Part shown: positions 7,001 through 15,141 of the stretch, in pieces
Layout of the letters: each line of letters starts with the position of its first letter
Position numbering within the stretch: position 1 is the stretch's first letter
Source: Alphaproteobacteria bacterium
GTDB lineage: Bacteria; Pseudomonadota; Alphaproteobacteria; RF32; CAG-239
DNA length: 48,920 nt
Direction: 5' to 3'
Assembly (NCBI GenBank): GCA_016283295.1
Contig: JAEEMQ010000019.1
Coordinates: 1 to 48,920, forward strand
Position numbers and translations under genes: made by a program
The notes under the pieces: generated by a model
Databases searched by the model: none
What the model was told of the DNA's origin: nothing
Seen by the model: only the letters and a program-made list of their open reading frames with translations

Positions 7001-7912
7001 ATGGAAAATTTCAAAAAGATTATGCCGCTCAACTCTGCCGAACAGAATGAGAAATTGGCATGGTACTGCTTGGAACATCACGAAATCGGACGCTTTAAGC
7101 GCCTGGTGCAAAGCAAAATGCCGCTGACGGCCGATATGTTGACGACAATGGCTTTTTTTGATTACTCTGCTGATGCAATCAAAGAGGTATTGACGCTGGT
7201 CACCAAATATACGCCGCCGGTTATTCAATGGATGCAGGCTTACTTCACCGTTGAGGAACTGGCCGATGTTTTGCCGCACTATCAGGACAATTTGCCGAAT
7301 GAGTGGCCGACCGATGAGGAATGTGTGCAACTGAAATTGTGGGAAACTCTGTGTCAGCGCCATAAATTCGATTTGGTGGCACAAAATGCTCCGGAATTTT
7401 TGGAGCAAGACAAATGGATGGCACTTTCTGATGTGTGTATTGCCTTGTTGCGGCGCGACTTTGCCAAGTATGCACCGCTGATGTTGCAGCAAAAGCGCCC
7501 CGGCGTATTACTCTATTCGGAAGATGGTTGGAAGTATTTGGTTGACAACGGTATGGCGCCGTGGCTCTTAAAATTGGGAGCTGCCTGCGGTTTGTTGCCC
7601 AAAGACGAAATCATCGACTATTGCCTGCAAAAAGGCTTGGTTGAGGAACTCTATCGCGAGGCCTGTTTTGACAAGCTTTTGGAGAACAAGCGGTTTGAAG
7701 TGTTTGTAAAAAATCACAGTCTTTATTGGGGATTTTTGACCGGTTATCCGGAAGAAGTCAACTGGGAAGATTTGTGGGATTATTACAAGGACGATGAGGC
7801 CAAACATGAGCAAATCATTAAGGCGGCCAAGTTCAACAGAACCGTGCCGAATTGCTATGAATTTTTAACGGAGCATTTGAACCTGTGGGGACTGTTGCGC
7901 CTGTTTATCTGA
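7001..7912 (+). CDS. Hypothetical helical protein, 303 aa
   Basis: The start is ATG 7001; there is no Shine-Dalgarno sequence, only an A/T-rich leader from a good promoter. The protein has no signal peptide and no membrane segment. It is rich in Leu, Trp, Tyr and acidic residues and reads as successive helix pairs (e.g. LAWYCLEHHEIGRFKRLVQ, WKYLVDNGMAPWLLKLG, IIDYCLQKGLVEELYREA). This suggests a solenoid of degenerate helical repeats comparable in rhythm to ankyrin or HEAT arrays, though no repeat consensus is clear. It is likely a cytoplasmic protein-protein interaction module. It is followed after 23 bases by another unknown gene and probably shares its transcript. Confidence 0.7.
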   Translation: MENFKKIMPLNSAEQNEKLAWYCLEHHEIGRFKRLVQSKMPLTADMLTTMAFFDYSADAIKEVLTLVTKYTPPVIQWMQAYFTVEELADVLPHYQDNLPNEWPTDEECVQLKLWETLCQRHKFDLVAQNAPEFLEQDKWMALSDVCIALLRRDFAKYAPLMLQQKRPGVLLYSEDGWKYLVDNGMAPWLLKLGAACGLLPKDEIIDYCLQKGLVEELYREACFDKLLENKRFEVFVKNHSLYWGFLTGYPEEVNWEDLWDYYKDDEAKHEQIIKAAKFNRTVPNCYEFLTEHLNLWGLLRLFI

Positions 7913-7935
7913 TGAAATTTTAGTGTTATTATTTT

Positions 7936-8271
7936 ATGAAAAAAGTGAAATTTGTCGGTACGGTGGATACGCTCTACTTTGTACCTGACGGCGAAGACGA
8001 AACGGGCATTCTGTATTTGAATGTAACCGAAGAACAGAAACTTCCCGACGGGAAGAATGAAAAATTGGAGAAGCCGAGGTGTATGCGTTTTATGCTGAGC
8101 GCACGCGAAATGCGCGGTTTGAACAATGCAAAAAGCATCTTCAAAGGCGATAGGATGTCAATCTACGTCAATGAAGATTCCGCCGGCGAACTCTCGTACA
8201 GTATCGGGCTGGTTGAGCATAATACCGCGGTTGTTGATGCCAAGGAATACGCCAAACATTTGACCGATTAA
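7936..8271 (+). CDS. Hypothetical protein, 111 aa
   Basis: 111 residues with high beta content (MKKVKFVGTVDTLYF, ILYLNVTEEQ, MRFMLSAREMRG, DRMSIYVNED, ELSYSIGLVEH), no signal peptide and no membrane segment. The strand spacing with a central helix could be a small OB- or barrel-type fold, but I recognise no family. It lies 23 bases after the 7001 gene with no promoter or terminator between, and ends 9 bases before an intrinsic terminator, so the two form a small operon. No Shine-Dalgarno sequence is visible. Confidence 0.7.
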   Translation: MKKVKFVGTVDTLYFVPDGEDETGILYLNVTEEQKLPDGKNEKLEKPRCMRFMLSAREMRGLNNAKSIFKGDRMSIYVNEDSAGELSYSIGLVEHNTAVVDAKEYAKHLTD

Positions 8272-8280
8272 GTGAAGAAA

Positions 8281-8319
8281 CAAACGCTCTGTTGTAAAAA
8301 ACGGGCGTTTGATTTTTTA
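8281..8319 (+). terminator. Intrinsic terminator
   Basis: CAAACGC... (8281-8293) pairs with ...GCGTTTG (8300-8311), with the stem continuing through CTGTT/AACGG, then six T. Confidence 0.85.
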
Positions 8320-8349
8320 TTACAAAAGTTATTAAGTCGGCGAAAATGC

Positions 8350-8378
8350 TTGTTTTTTGAAAAAAAGCCCCTTAATAT
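8350..8378 (+). promoter_or_regulatory. Possible ftsH promoter
   Basis: TTGTTT at 8350-8355, 17 bp, and TAATAT at 8373-8378. The -35 box is a weak match. It would give a leader of about 48 nt. No sigma32-type element was recognised. Confidence 0.4.
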
Positions 8379-8432
8379 ACGCGTAATTGAGACTACTTAT
8401 ATGAGAGTTTTTATTTTGTTTGGGATGGTTAT

Positions 8433-10298
8433 ATGAAGTTTGGTAAAAGCGCTTTTATTTGGATTTTGATTCTTATCTGCCTGACAGTCTTTTTCAGTAT
8501 GGCGGAAAAACGGACGATGACGGCCAACACCGAAAACGTGTTGTTTTCTGATTTTATGGATAATGTCAAGGAAAAACGGGTTACTAACGTTTCCATCAGC
8601 GGAGCGGAAATATCCGGTATGACTACGGATGGCAAAAAGTTTACGACTTATGCGCCGTACAGCCCGACCACGGTTGATACGCTGCTCGAAAATAATGTTA
8701 AGGTTGAGGCAAAGCCGCAAGATACGTCAACCGAAACGTTTTGGAGTATGGTTATTTCGTGGTTGCCGATGCTGATTTTGGTTGGTGTGTGGGTGTTCTT
8801 TATGCGCCAAGCCAGCGCCGGCAACAACAAAGCCTTGAGTTTCGGCAAATCGCGCGCCAGACTGATTGAAAACAATAAAAAGGTTACGTTTGCCGATGTG
8901 GCCGGTGCCGATGAATCCAAGCAGGAACTGGAAGAAATTATCGACTTTTTGAAAGACCCGATTAAGTTCCAGCGTTTGGGCGGCAAAATTCCGAAGGGTG
9001 TTTTGTTGGTAGGTCCTCCGGGAACCGGTAAAACCTTGCTGGCCAAAGCGGTTGCCGGCGAGGCCGATGTGCCGTTTTTCTCGATTTCCGGCTCCGATTT
9101 TGTGGAAATGTTTGTCGGTGTCGGCGCTTCGCGCGTACGCGATATGTTCGAACAGGCCAAGAAAAACGCACCTTGTATTTTATTTATCGATGAGATTGAT
9201 GCGGTCGGACGCCATCGCGGCGCCGGTTTGGGCGGCGGTAACGACGAGCGCGAACAAACACTTAATCAACTGTTGGTGGAAATGGATGGTTTTGAACCTA
9301 ACGAAAACGTTATTCTGATTGCAGCCACCAACCGTCCGGACGTGTTGGATCCGGCGTTGTTGCGACCGGGGCGTTTTGACCGTCAGGTTGTGGTCAGCAA
9401 TCCGGATATTAAAGGGCGTGAAGCTATTCTTCATGTTCATGCACGCAAAGTTCCGCTGGCTAAAGACGTGGATTTATCGGTTATTGCTCGCGGTACTCCG
9501 GGATTTTCCGGCGCCGATTTGGCCAATTTGGTTAATGAGGCGGCCCTGTTGGCGGCACGACGCAACAAGCGCAAAGTGACCGCCGCCGATTTTGACAATG
9601 CCAAAGATAAGGTGTTGATGGGTAACGAGCGCAAATCAATGGCGATGGATGAGGAAGAAAAGAAGCTGACGGCTTATCACGAAGCCGGTCACGCCATTTG
9701 CTCGTTGCATGTACCGGAAACCGACCCTATTCATAAGGCGACGATTATTCCGCGGGGACGTGCTCTCGGTATGGTGCAACAGTTGCCGGAAAAAGACCAA
9801 TATTCGTACACCCGCGCCAAAATGTTATCGCGTTTGGTGATATGTATGGGCGGTCGGGCCAGCGAGGAGCTGAAGTTCGGCTACGATAAAGTAACGTCGG
9901 GGGCTTCGGCGGATATTTCCGCAGCCACCAACCTGGCTCGTTCCATGGTTACCGAATGGGGAATGAGCGATTTGTTGGGGCCGGTTTTGTATGCCGAAAA
10001 TTCCAATGAGGTATTTTTGGGCCGCGCCGTTACGCAAAACAAAAATATGAGCGAAGAAACCGCACGCCTGGTTGATGCCGAAATCAAACGTCTTTTGACT
10101 GAAGCGCACGCTCAGGCTACCGAAATTTTGAAAAAACATGATAAAGAACTCGAAACATTGGCGCAAGCTCTGATTGAGTACGAAACTCTCTCCGGCGACG
10201 AAATCAAAGACGTTATTGCCGGAAAGCCGCTCAATCGCTCGGAGTATTCTCCGGTTCCGCCGGAAAAGCAGACCAAAGTTTCATTACCGGAAGTATAA
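8433..10298 (+). CDS. ftsH: FtsH, membrane-bound ATP-dependent zinc metalloprotease
   Basis: 621 residues, normal length. Two membrane helices (about 6-22 and 105-124) flank a periplasmic domain. The AAA+ module has Walker A GPPGTGKT (194-201), the pore motif [11 protein letters not shown], Walker [12 protein letters not shown] and the second region of homology ending [10 protein letters not shown]. The M41 protease domain has HEAGH (416-420) with the third zinc ligand D494 in [11 protein letters not shown]. FtsH hexamers extract and degrade membrane and soluble substrates; in Gram-negatives these include LpxC, SecY and sigma32 (known for E. coli, not shown here). The C-terminal tail is Pro/Lys-rich. 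In many Proteobacteria ftsH is followed by folP or glmM; here a degenerate DEAD-box gene starts 10 bases after the stop. Confidence 0.97.
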   Translation: MKFGKSAFIWILILICLTVFFSMAEKRTMTANTENVLFSDFMDNVKEKRVTNVSISGAEISGMTTDGKKFTTYAPYSPTTVDTLLENNVKVEAKPQDTSTETFWSMVISWLPMLILVGVWVFFMRQASAGNNKALSFGKSRARLIENNKKVTFADVAGADESKQELEEIIDFLKDPIKFQRLGGKIPKGVLLVGPPGTGKTLLAKAVAGEADVPFFSISGSDFVEMFVGVGASRVRDMFEQAKKNAPCILFIDEIDAVGRHRGAGLGGGNDEREQTLNQLLVEMDGFEPNENVILIAATNRPDVLDPALLRPGRFDRQVVVSNPDIKGREAILHVHARKVPLAKDVDLSVIARGTPGFSGADLANLVNEAALLAARRNKRKVTAADFDNAKDKVLMGNERKSMAMDEEEKKLTAYHEAGHAICSLHVPETDPIHKATIIPRGRALGMVQQLPEKDQYSYTRAKMLSRLVICMGGRASEELKFGYDKVTSGASADISAATNLARSMVTEWGMSDLLGPVLYAENSNEVFLGRAVTQNKNMSEETARLVDAEIKRLLTEAHAQATEILKKHDKELETLAQALIEYETLSGDEIKDVIAGKPLNRSEYSPVPPEKQTKVSLPEV

Positions 10299-10308
10299 GA
10301 GGTTAAAA

Positions 10309-11193
10309 ATGGATTTTAAAGAACTGGGATTATCCGAAAAAACAATACAAGCCATTACCGAGGCCGGCATAACTACGCCGACAACGGTGCAATCCGACGT
10401 TATACCGTCGATTTTGCACGGCAAAGACGTGTTTACGATTGCTCCGGCCGGGTGCGGTAAAACTTATTCCTATGTGTTGCCGCTGATTGATATTATTGCC
10501 GATAAAAAGGCGCATAACATCTTGATTATTACTTCGGGAGCGCAGGCTTCGGTTACCGTTTCCGACCGCTTTGCCGTGTTCAACAAATATCACGAAATCA
10601 CGGCCGGCGAGGTTGACGATGCCGAGGAAAACATCGAGGATGAGGCCAATGTTATTATTGCGTCGCCGAAGTTGCTTTCCGACTTGTTGGACGAGGATAA
10701 AATCGACCTATCACAAACCGATGTTTTGGTGGTTGACGACATTAACCTGATTAAAAAAACACATCAGTTGGAACAGCTGGAAAAAGTTTTGGCGGTTTTG
10801 CCGTCCGAAAAGCAGAATATTGTTTATACTAACCGTCGTTCCAAAGAAACGCAGACGTTGCTCGATAAAATTTTGCAAACGCCGGAAGAAATAAAAATCA
10901 ACAAAGATAAGGAACAGGAAGCGGAAACCGAAGAAACCGCGGCTGTCGTTGCCGAAACCAAAAAAGAGGTTATGCCGAAAGAAGCGGCGCAACCGACGCC
11001 TGCTCAATCGGCAGAGCCGAAAAAAGAAAAGGCTCGCAAAGAAGCTAAAGCCGAACCGAAGAAGGTTTTGCCGCGTCGCGAAAGCGGTAAAGATGCCGAA
11101 GCCCTTAATTTGGTGAAAAAATATCATACTTTCGGGCGCAATACACCGGCATTTCTGCTGGCGGCCACCGAGTTGGTTGAAGATAATCAATAA
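10309..11193 (+). CDS. Degenerate single-lobe DEAD-box-like protein
   Basis: 294 residues from ATG 10309 (AGAGG ribosome site). A longer in-frame start inside ftsH has no support. Residues 1-190 match the first RecA lobe of DEAD-box helicases: FKELGLSEKTIQAI with an invariant-type Gln at Q28 (Q motif), Walker A APAGCGKT (45-52) and ASPKLLSDLL (118-127, motif Ib-like). Motif II is VVDDIN (141-146) instead of VLDEAD, and the SAT motif is replaced by YTN (173-175). The whole second RecA lobe, including the HRIGR motif, is absent. In its place is a Glu/Ala/Lys-rich low-complexity tail (195-265) and a short conserved-looking end (DAEALNLVKKYHTFGRNTPAFLLAA, given only as its limits 270-294). It may bind ATP or RNA but is unlikely to unwind. 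Cotranscribed with ftsH. Confidence 0.65.
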   Translation: MDFKELGLSEKTIQAITEAGITTPTTVQSDVIPSILHGKDVFTIAPAGCGKTYSYVLPLIDIIADKKAHNILIITSGAQASVTVSDRFAVFNKYHEITAGEVDDAEENIEDEANVIIASPKLLSDLLDEDKIDLSQTDVLVVDDINLIKKTHQLEQLEKVLAVLPSEKQNIVYTNRRSKETQTLLDKILQTPEEIKINKDKEQEAETEETAAVVAETKKEVMPKEAAQPTPAQSAEPKKEKARKEAKAEPKKVLPRRESGKDAEALNLVKKYHTFGRNTPAFLLAATELVEDNQ

Positions 11194-11219
11194 AATGTGT
11201 ATTTTTTTGCAAAAAAAAC

Positions 11220-11249
11220 TTGAAAAAATACCAACAAATAAGTTATAAA
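11220..11249 (+). promoter_or_regulatory. Promoter of yebC-ruvC with upstream A/T tracts
   Basis: TTGAAA at 11220-11225, an 18-bp spacer, and TATAAA at 11244-11249. The T7 and A8 tracts at 11202-11218 resemble an UP element. The block AATGTGTATTTTTTT ahead of it recurs before the ompH-like gene at 41202. Confidence 0.55.
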
Positions 11250-11284
11250 AGCGCATAACAGACGATTGAATTTAGGAGATAAAA

Positions 11285-12043
11285 ATGTCAGGACATTCGC
11301 AATTTAAAAACATTATGTATCGCAAGGGCGCTCAGGACGCCAAAAAAGCGCGTGTATTTGCCAAGCTCGCACGCGAAATTACCGTTGCCGCCAAGAGCGG
11401 TTTGCCGGAGCCTGATAAAAACCCGCGTTTGCGTTTGGCTATTCAGGCCGCACGTGCCGAAAGTATGCCGAAAGATAACATTGAACGCGCTATTGCCAAA
11501 GCAACCACGGTTGCCGGCGGTGCCGATTTCGTATCTATGCGCTATGAAGGCTTTTCGCCGAACAAAGTTTCGGTTATTGTTGAAGCTTTGACCGATAATA
11601 AAAACCGCACGGCCGGTAATGTTCGGACGATTTTCGGTAAGCGCGGCGGTCAGATGGGTGAAAGCGGTTCGGTATTGTTTAATTTTGAGCGTATCGGCTA
11701 TATCCAATATCCGGTCAGCGTTGCCAGTGCCGACGAAATGTTTGAAGCGGCTCTGGAAGCCGGTGCCAATGAAGTTGTTACCGATGACGAGAATCACGAA
11801 ATCGAAACTCTGCCGGATGATTTGTCGGCGGTTACTTCGGCTCTGGAAGCAAAATACGGCACTCCGTCGGCTTCGCGCTTGGATTGGAAACCGATGGTAA
11901 AAGTTGATATTACCGACATTGAAACCGCGCGCAAGTTTTTGGACTTTATCGACGCGCTCGAAGATGACGAAGACGTGCAACACGTTTATCACAATGCGGA
12001 AATTGCCGAAGATGTGATGAACGCGCTCGCCGGAGAAGAATAA
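11285..12043 (+). CDS. yebC: YebC/PmpR (TACO1) family protein
   Basis: 252 residues, full length, with the hallmark opening MSGHSQFKNIMYRKGAQDAKKA and the family's IARAESMPKDNIERAI-type helix (here QAARAESMPKDNIERAI). YebC proteins were long annotated as transcriptional regulators. More recent work places the YebC/TACO1 family on the ribosome, easing translation of proline-rich stretches; I cannot tell from sequence which role dominates here. A strong ribosome site (TTAGGAGAT) precedes the ATG. The gene is followed after 4 bases by ruvC, an arrangement common in Alphaproteobacteria. Confidence 0.95.
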   Translation: MSGHSQFKNIMYRKGAQDAKKARVFAKLAREITVAAKSGLPEPDKNPRLRLAIQAARAESMPKDNIERAIAKATTVAGGADFVSMRYEGFSPNKVSVIVEALTDNKNRTAGNVRTIFGKRGGQMGESGSVLFNFERIGYIQYPVSVASADEMFEAALEAGANEVVTDDENHEIETLPDDLSAVTSALEAKYGTPSASRLDWKPMVKVDITDIETARKFLDFIDALEDDEDVQHVYHNAEIAEDVMNALAGEE

Positions 12044-12047
12044 AAAT

Positions 12048-12524
12048 ATGCGCATCTTAGGCTTAGATCCGAGTTTAACCTCGACCGGCTGGGGTGTGAT
12101 TGATGTAAACGGAAACCGTCTGCAATATATTGCGGACGGTTTTATTCCTACCGACCCGAAAATGCCGATTGAAGACCGCTTGGAGATTATTTTCAAAACT
12201 CTTAACGAGGTGATTACCACATATCAACCGCAGGAAGCGGCGATTGAAAAAACTTTTTTGAATAAAAATCCGGAAACTTCGCTCAAATTGAGTATGGCGC
12301 GCGGTGTGGTAATTTTGGCCGTGGGGCACAATCATTTACCGCTGTATGAATTTGACCCGACCAAGGTTAAAAAGGCGCTCGTCGGGGTAGGGCGTGCCGA
12401 AAAAACGCAGGTGGAAACCATGGTGAAGATATTATTGCCGGGATGTCAGCCCCAAAATAACGATTCGTCCGATGCTTTGGCCATGGCCATTACCCGCAGC
12501 CATTACCGCACCGCCGAAAGATAA
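12048..12524 (+). CDS. ruvC: RuvC Holliday-junction endonuclease
   Basis: 158 residues. The RNase H-fold catalytic acids are all present: D7 (GLDPS), E67 (AAIEKTF), and D139/D142 (NNDSSDALAMA). RuvC dimers cut Holliday junctions symmetrically during recombination repair, acting with the RuvAB branch-migration motor. The gene follows yebC after 4 bases and is followed at once by a terminator, so ruvA and ruvB are not in this operon although they often come next in related genomes; presumably they lie elsewhere. Confidence 0.95.
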   Translation: MRILGLDPSLTSTGWGVIDVNGNRLQYIADGFIPTDPKMPIEDRLEIIFKTLNEVITTYQPQEAAIEKTFLNKNPETSLKLSMARGVVILAVGHNHLPLYEFDPTKVKKALVGVGRAEKTQVETMVKILLPGCQPQNNDSSDALAMAITRSHYRTAER

Positions 12525-12530
12525 CAAAAA

Positions 12531-12565
12531 AACGCTTAAGATTTGCTCTTAAGCGTTTTTTTTTT
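12531..12565 (+). terminator. Terminator shared by ruvC and the convergent amidotransferase
   Basis: AACGCTTAAGA (12531-12541) pairs perfectly with TCTTAAGCGTT (12547-12557). A-rich and T-rich flanks on both sides make it usable in both directions. Confidence 0.88.
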
Positions 12566-12571
12566 ATCGGT

Positions 12572-13417
12572 TCAGCCCAGCGCATCGCGCAGCCACAGAA
12601 ATACTTTCAGCATCGGTGTCGAACCGGCGGCATACATATCCTCCGGGTGCCATTGTACGCACAAAATGCGCTTTTCCTCCGAGCCCCAAGCTTCGGGTGA
12701 GCCGTCGTTTGCTTCGGCATAGATGTCGAGCGGCAGTTGCTCCTTACCCAGTATTTCGCGTTGTACCTTAATCGGAGCAAGCAACTCCTGATGTCGGGAA
12801 TTGACGAAGAACAGGTTGTGCCCGCCGAACATTCGCTCCAACGGCGTATTCGGGAAGATGTTGAGGCGATGAGCCTCGGCCGCGTCGGTACTGTGTTTAA
12901 TCGGCGTTTCGATATAGTCAAAGCTGCGATACAGCTTCATACCGAACTCTCCCGCCACCATCTGTGCGCCGGCACATATTCCCAAAATCGGCATCTGTCG
13001 TTGCAGAGCGGTACGGATACAGGTGATGTAGGCCTTGCTGCGAAGCGTCGGAAATTCGGCATCATCTCGCGGGTCGGTATAGAATGCTTCGGGAGAAACA
13101 AACATACCGCCGGGAAGAATCAGGCACTGACAGGCCTCCAGCTGAGTCTCACAATGCTCGTAAGTCAGAAAACGAACTTCAAAACCGGCATCAACCATAG
13201 CCATAACGTAATTCAGGCCGGCCGCATAGCAATCGCCGTCGCGTCCCAGCAGAAAACCTGCAATCGGGGCATTTTCGAGCGGTACTTTGCAACCGAAACG
13301 TTGGTAAGTGCGCGGACTTAGTCCGAATTGAGCCTGTTTACCGCATTCATTACAGATCATGTCGTTGATCACAAACGTCTTAATATCAGACGCATACGTT
13401 AAATAATAACAATCCAT
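12572..13417 (-). CDS. Class I glutamine amidotransferase (PuuD-like, C26) with Cys-rich N-terminal extension
   Basis: 281 residues. From residue 50 it follows the gamma-glutamyl-GABA hydrolase/C26 pattern: PIAGFLLGRDGD, LPGGMFVSPEAF (101-112), the nucleophile C148 in LGICAGAQ, and the catalytic pair H257/E259 in QWHPED. The family hydrolyses gamma-glutamyl amide bonds in polyamine or glutamine metabolism; the exact substrate is not evident. The first 50 residues are an extension not usual for PuuD, with CNEC (22-25) and a further C43, suggesting a small metal site or simply a longer N-terminus. A consensus promoter with a ~48-nt leader supports the ATG at 13417, although no Shine-Dalgarno sequence is seen. 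It is convergent with ruvC. Confidence 0.8.
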   Translation of the reverse strand: MDCYYLTYASDIKTFVINDMICNECGKQAQFGLSPRTYQRFGCKVPLENAPIAGFLLGRDGDCYAAGLNYVMAMVDAGFEVRFLTYEHCETQLEACQCLILPGGMFVSPEAFYTDPRDDAEFPTLRSKAYITCIRTALQRQMPILGICAGAQMVAGEFGMKLYRSFDYIETPIKHSTDAAEAHRLNIFPNTPLERMFGGHNLFFVNSRHQELLAPIKVQREILGKEQLPLDIYAEANDGSPEAWGSEEKRILCVQWHPEDMYAAGSTPMLKVFLWLRDALG

Positions 13418-13471
13418 AAGCAGAAGATTTTAGTGATTAATAATAGATATAAATATTTGTTTTGTGCCCCG

Positions 13472-13500
13472 AGTGTAAGAGATTGCATTGTGTTTGTCAA
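13472..13500 (-). promoter_or_regulatory. Promoter of the glutamine amidotransferase gene
   Basis: On the minus strand, TTGACA (13500-13495), 17 bp, and TACACT (13477-13472). Transcription start is expected near 13465. Confidence 0.7.
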
Positions 13501-13603
13501 TGTTTTTTACCGGTTTGGGAATATCAACGGAACATCTTGATTTTTTTATATAATTATGCTAAAAAGCACAAAAATTTAACAATTTACAGAAAAGAAACGT
13601 ACA

Positions 13604-14992
13604 ATGAAAAAAGAAAATTTCTCCGGTAAATGGGGCTTTATTCTCACAGCGGCCGGTTCAGCCATCGGTTTGGGAAACATCTGGCGCTTTCCGTATTTAT
13701 GCGGGCAACACGGCGGATTGAGTTTTATTTTGGTATATCTGCTGATTTTGCTCTTGATTTGCAATCCGCTAATGGTGGCGGAAATTTCCATCGGCCGCAC
13801 CGCCAAAAGCAACTGCGTTGATTCTTATAAGCTCATCGGCGAGCAAATCGGGATGAAACACCTAAATCTTTGGTCGTTTTTCGGCGGATGGGTTTCCGCA
13901 TTCGGCGTGTTTTTGTGCCTGTCGTTCTATTTTTTGGTAGCCAGTTGGGTATTGTATTATTTTCTCGAGGCGGTCAGCGGCAAACTGTTGCTGATAACCC
14001 AGGATAATCTTGAAAACGAATTTCAGGCGCTGACGCAGAACTTTACGGTGCAATACAGCAGCGGCTTAATCTTTTTGCTGGCCACGGCGGTTATCGTTAT
14101 CGGCGGCGTACGCAAGGGAATTGAGAAAACCGGGCTTTATCTGATGCCGATTCTGTTTGTGATTTTTATTCTGCTGAGTGTGCGGGCGTTGACCTTAAAC
14201 GGGGCGGAGAAGGGGATTGATTTTCTGCTGACTATTGATAAGACGCATTTGGGATTTACGGCCGACGGTTTCCGTTGGACCCCGCTGTTCAAGACCTTTA
14301 CCGCCGCTTTGGGACAGGCCTTTATTTCGCTGTCGCTCGGCTTTGGCATTTTGCTGGTTTACGGCTCATATTTTTCGCCGCGAGAGAATTTGTTTAAGGC
14401 CGTGCGCAGTATTGAGTTTTTTGATACGTTGGCGGCGCTTTTGAGCGCGGTGATTATCATACCGGCAATTTTTTCGGCCGGGCTCTCCGCCGGTTCCGGT
14501 CCGGGGCTGACCTTCATCAGCCTGCCTTTGGTGTTTCAACAATTAAACGGCGGACACTTCTGGGCATTGGCTTTTTATTTGCTGCTGATGTTGGCGACCG
14601 TAACTTCGACGGTTTCGCTGTTTGAAATGCCGACCAATTTGCTGATGGATAAATTGAATATTTCGCGCTTTGCCGCGGCAATGTTGGTAATGTTGCTGGC
14701 CGGTGTGGGCTTTACGGCCGTTACCGTTTCGTTTTCGGGCGTGGCGGATTTGAAGATTTTTGGCCGTGATTTGTTCACGTTTGCCGACTGGCTGGCCTCA
14801 ACCTATACCGCTACGATTGTGTCGCTGACAATGGCGCTGTTTGTCGGCTATAAGGCGATGAAGCCGATTATTCACAATATTCGCCGCAGTGCACACGTTT
14901 CGAGCGGATTTACCCGTTATTTTCTGGTAACGTTGCGCTATATCGCGCCGCTCGGGCTGGGGCTATTATTGATTATGTCGTTTTTTGATTAA
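13604..14992 (+). CDS. Neurotransmitter:sodium symporter (SNF/NSS family) transporter
   Basis: 462 residues with 11-12 hydrophobic spans. The TM1 signature is intact: SGKWGFILTAAGSAIGLGNIWRFPY, with GNIWRFPY at 24-31 (the unwound, sodium- and substrate-binding part of TM1 in LeuT). FSLGFG-type residues in TM6 (SLSLGFGILLVYGSYF) and the GLSAGSGPGLTFISLP region also fit. Bacterial NSS proteins import amino acids, often hydrophobic or aromatic, with Na+; substrate cannot be assigned here. It is divergent from the amidotransferase across a 186-base gap that contains the minus-strand promoter and, for this gene, a possible TTGATT-17-TAAAAA pair (13537-13565). Confidence 0.9.
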   Translation: MKKENFSGKWGFILTAAGSAIGLGNIWRFPYLCGQHGGLSFILVYLLILLLICNPLMVAEISIGRTAKSNCVDSYKLIGEQIGMKHLNLWSFFGGWVSAFGVFLCLSFYFLVASWVLYYFLEAVSGKLLLITQDNLENEFQALTQNFTVQYSSGLIFLLATAVIVIGGVRKGIEKTGLYLMPILFVIFILLSVRALTLNGAEKGIDFLLTIDKTHLGFTADGFRWTPLFKTFTAALGQAFISLSLGFGILLVYGSYFSPRENLFKAVRSIEFFDTLAALLSAVIIIPAIFSAGLSAGSGPGLTFISLPLVFQQLNGGHFWALAFYLLLMLATVTSTVSLFEMPTNLLMDKLNISRFAAAMLVMLLAGVGFTAVTVSFSGVADLKIFGRDLFTFADWLASTYTATIVSLTMALFVGYKAMKPIIHNIRRSAHVSSGFTRYFLVTLRYIAPLGLGLLLIMSFFD

Positions 14993-14997
14993 CAAAA

Positions 14998-15026
14998 AAG
15001 GCTCTCCGCGGAGAGCCTTAAATTTT
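14998..15026 (+). terminator. Hairpin terminator after the transporter
   Basis: GGCTCTCC (15000-15007) pairs perfectly with GGAGAGCC (15010-15017), extended by A-T pairs, and followed by a weak T/A tract. It also marks the left edge of the AT-rich segment. Confidence 0.7.
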
Positions 15027-15061
15027 ATATTCTCGCCGCATAACCGCCCGCCTAAAAATTA

Positions 15062-15090
15062 TTGCAAAAAAATTTTTCTTTTGTTATTCT
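15062..15090 (+). promoter_or_regulatory. Promoter of the helicase-transpeptidase unit
   Basis: TTGCAA at 15062-15067, exactly 17 bp, and TATTCT at 15085-15090. Start near 15097 gives a leader of about 45 nt before ATG 15142. It has the same -10 hexamer as the gltX promoter, so it should be read by the host's main sigma factor. Confidence 0.65.
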
Positions 15091-15141
15091 GATTTCAATT
15101 AAGATTTCTTGCCAGTAGTTTGTTTGAATAGGGACACAGAT

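Noticed and set aside
12737..13321. Plus-strand open frame of 194 aa inside the amidotransferase gene
   Set aside because: The minus-strand frame carries the complete Cys-His-Glu triad and a promoter; the plus frame has neither motifs nor a start signal.
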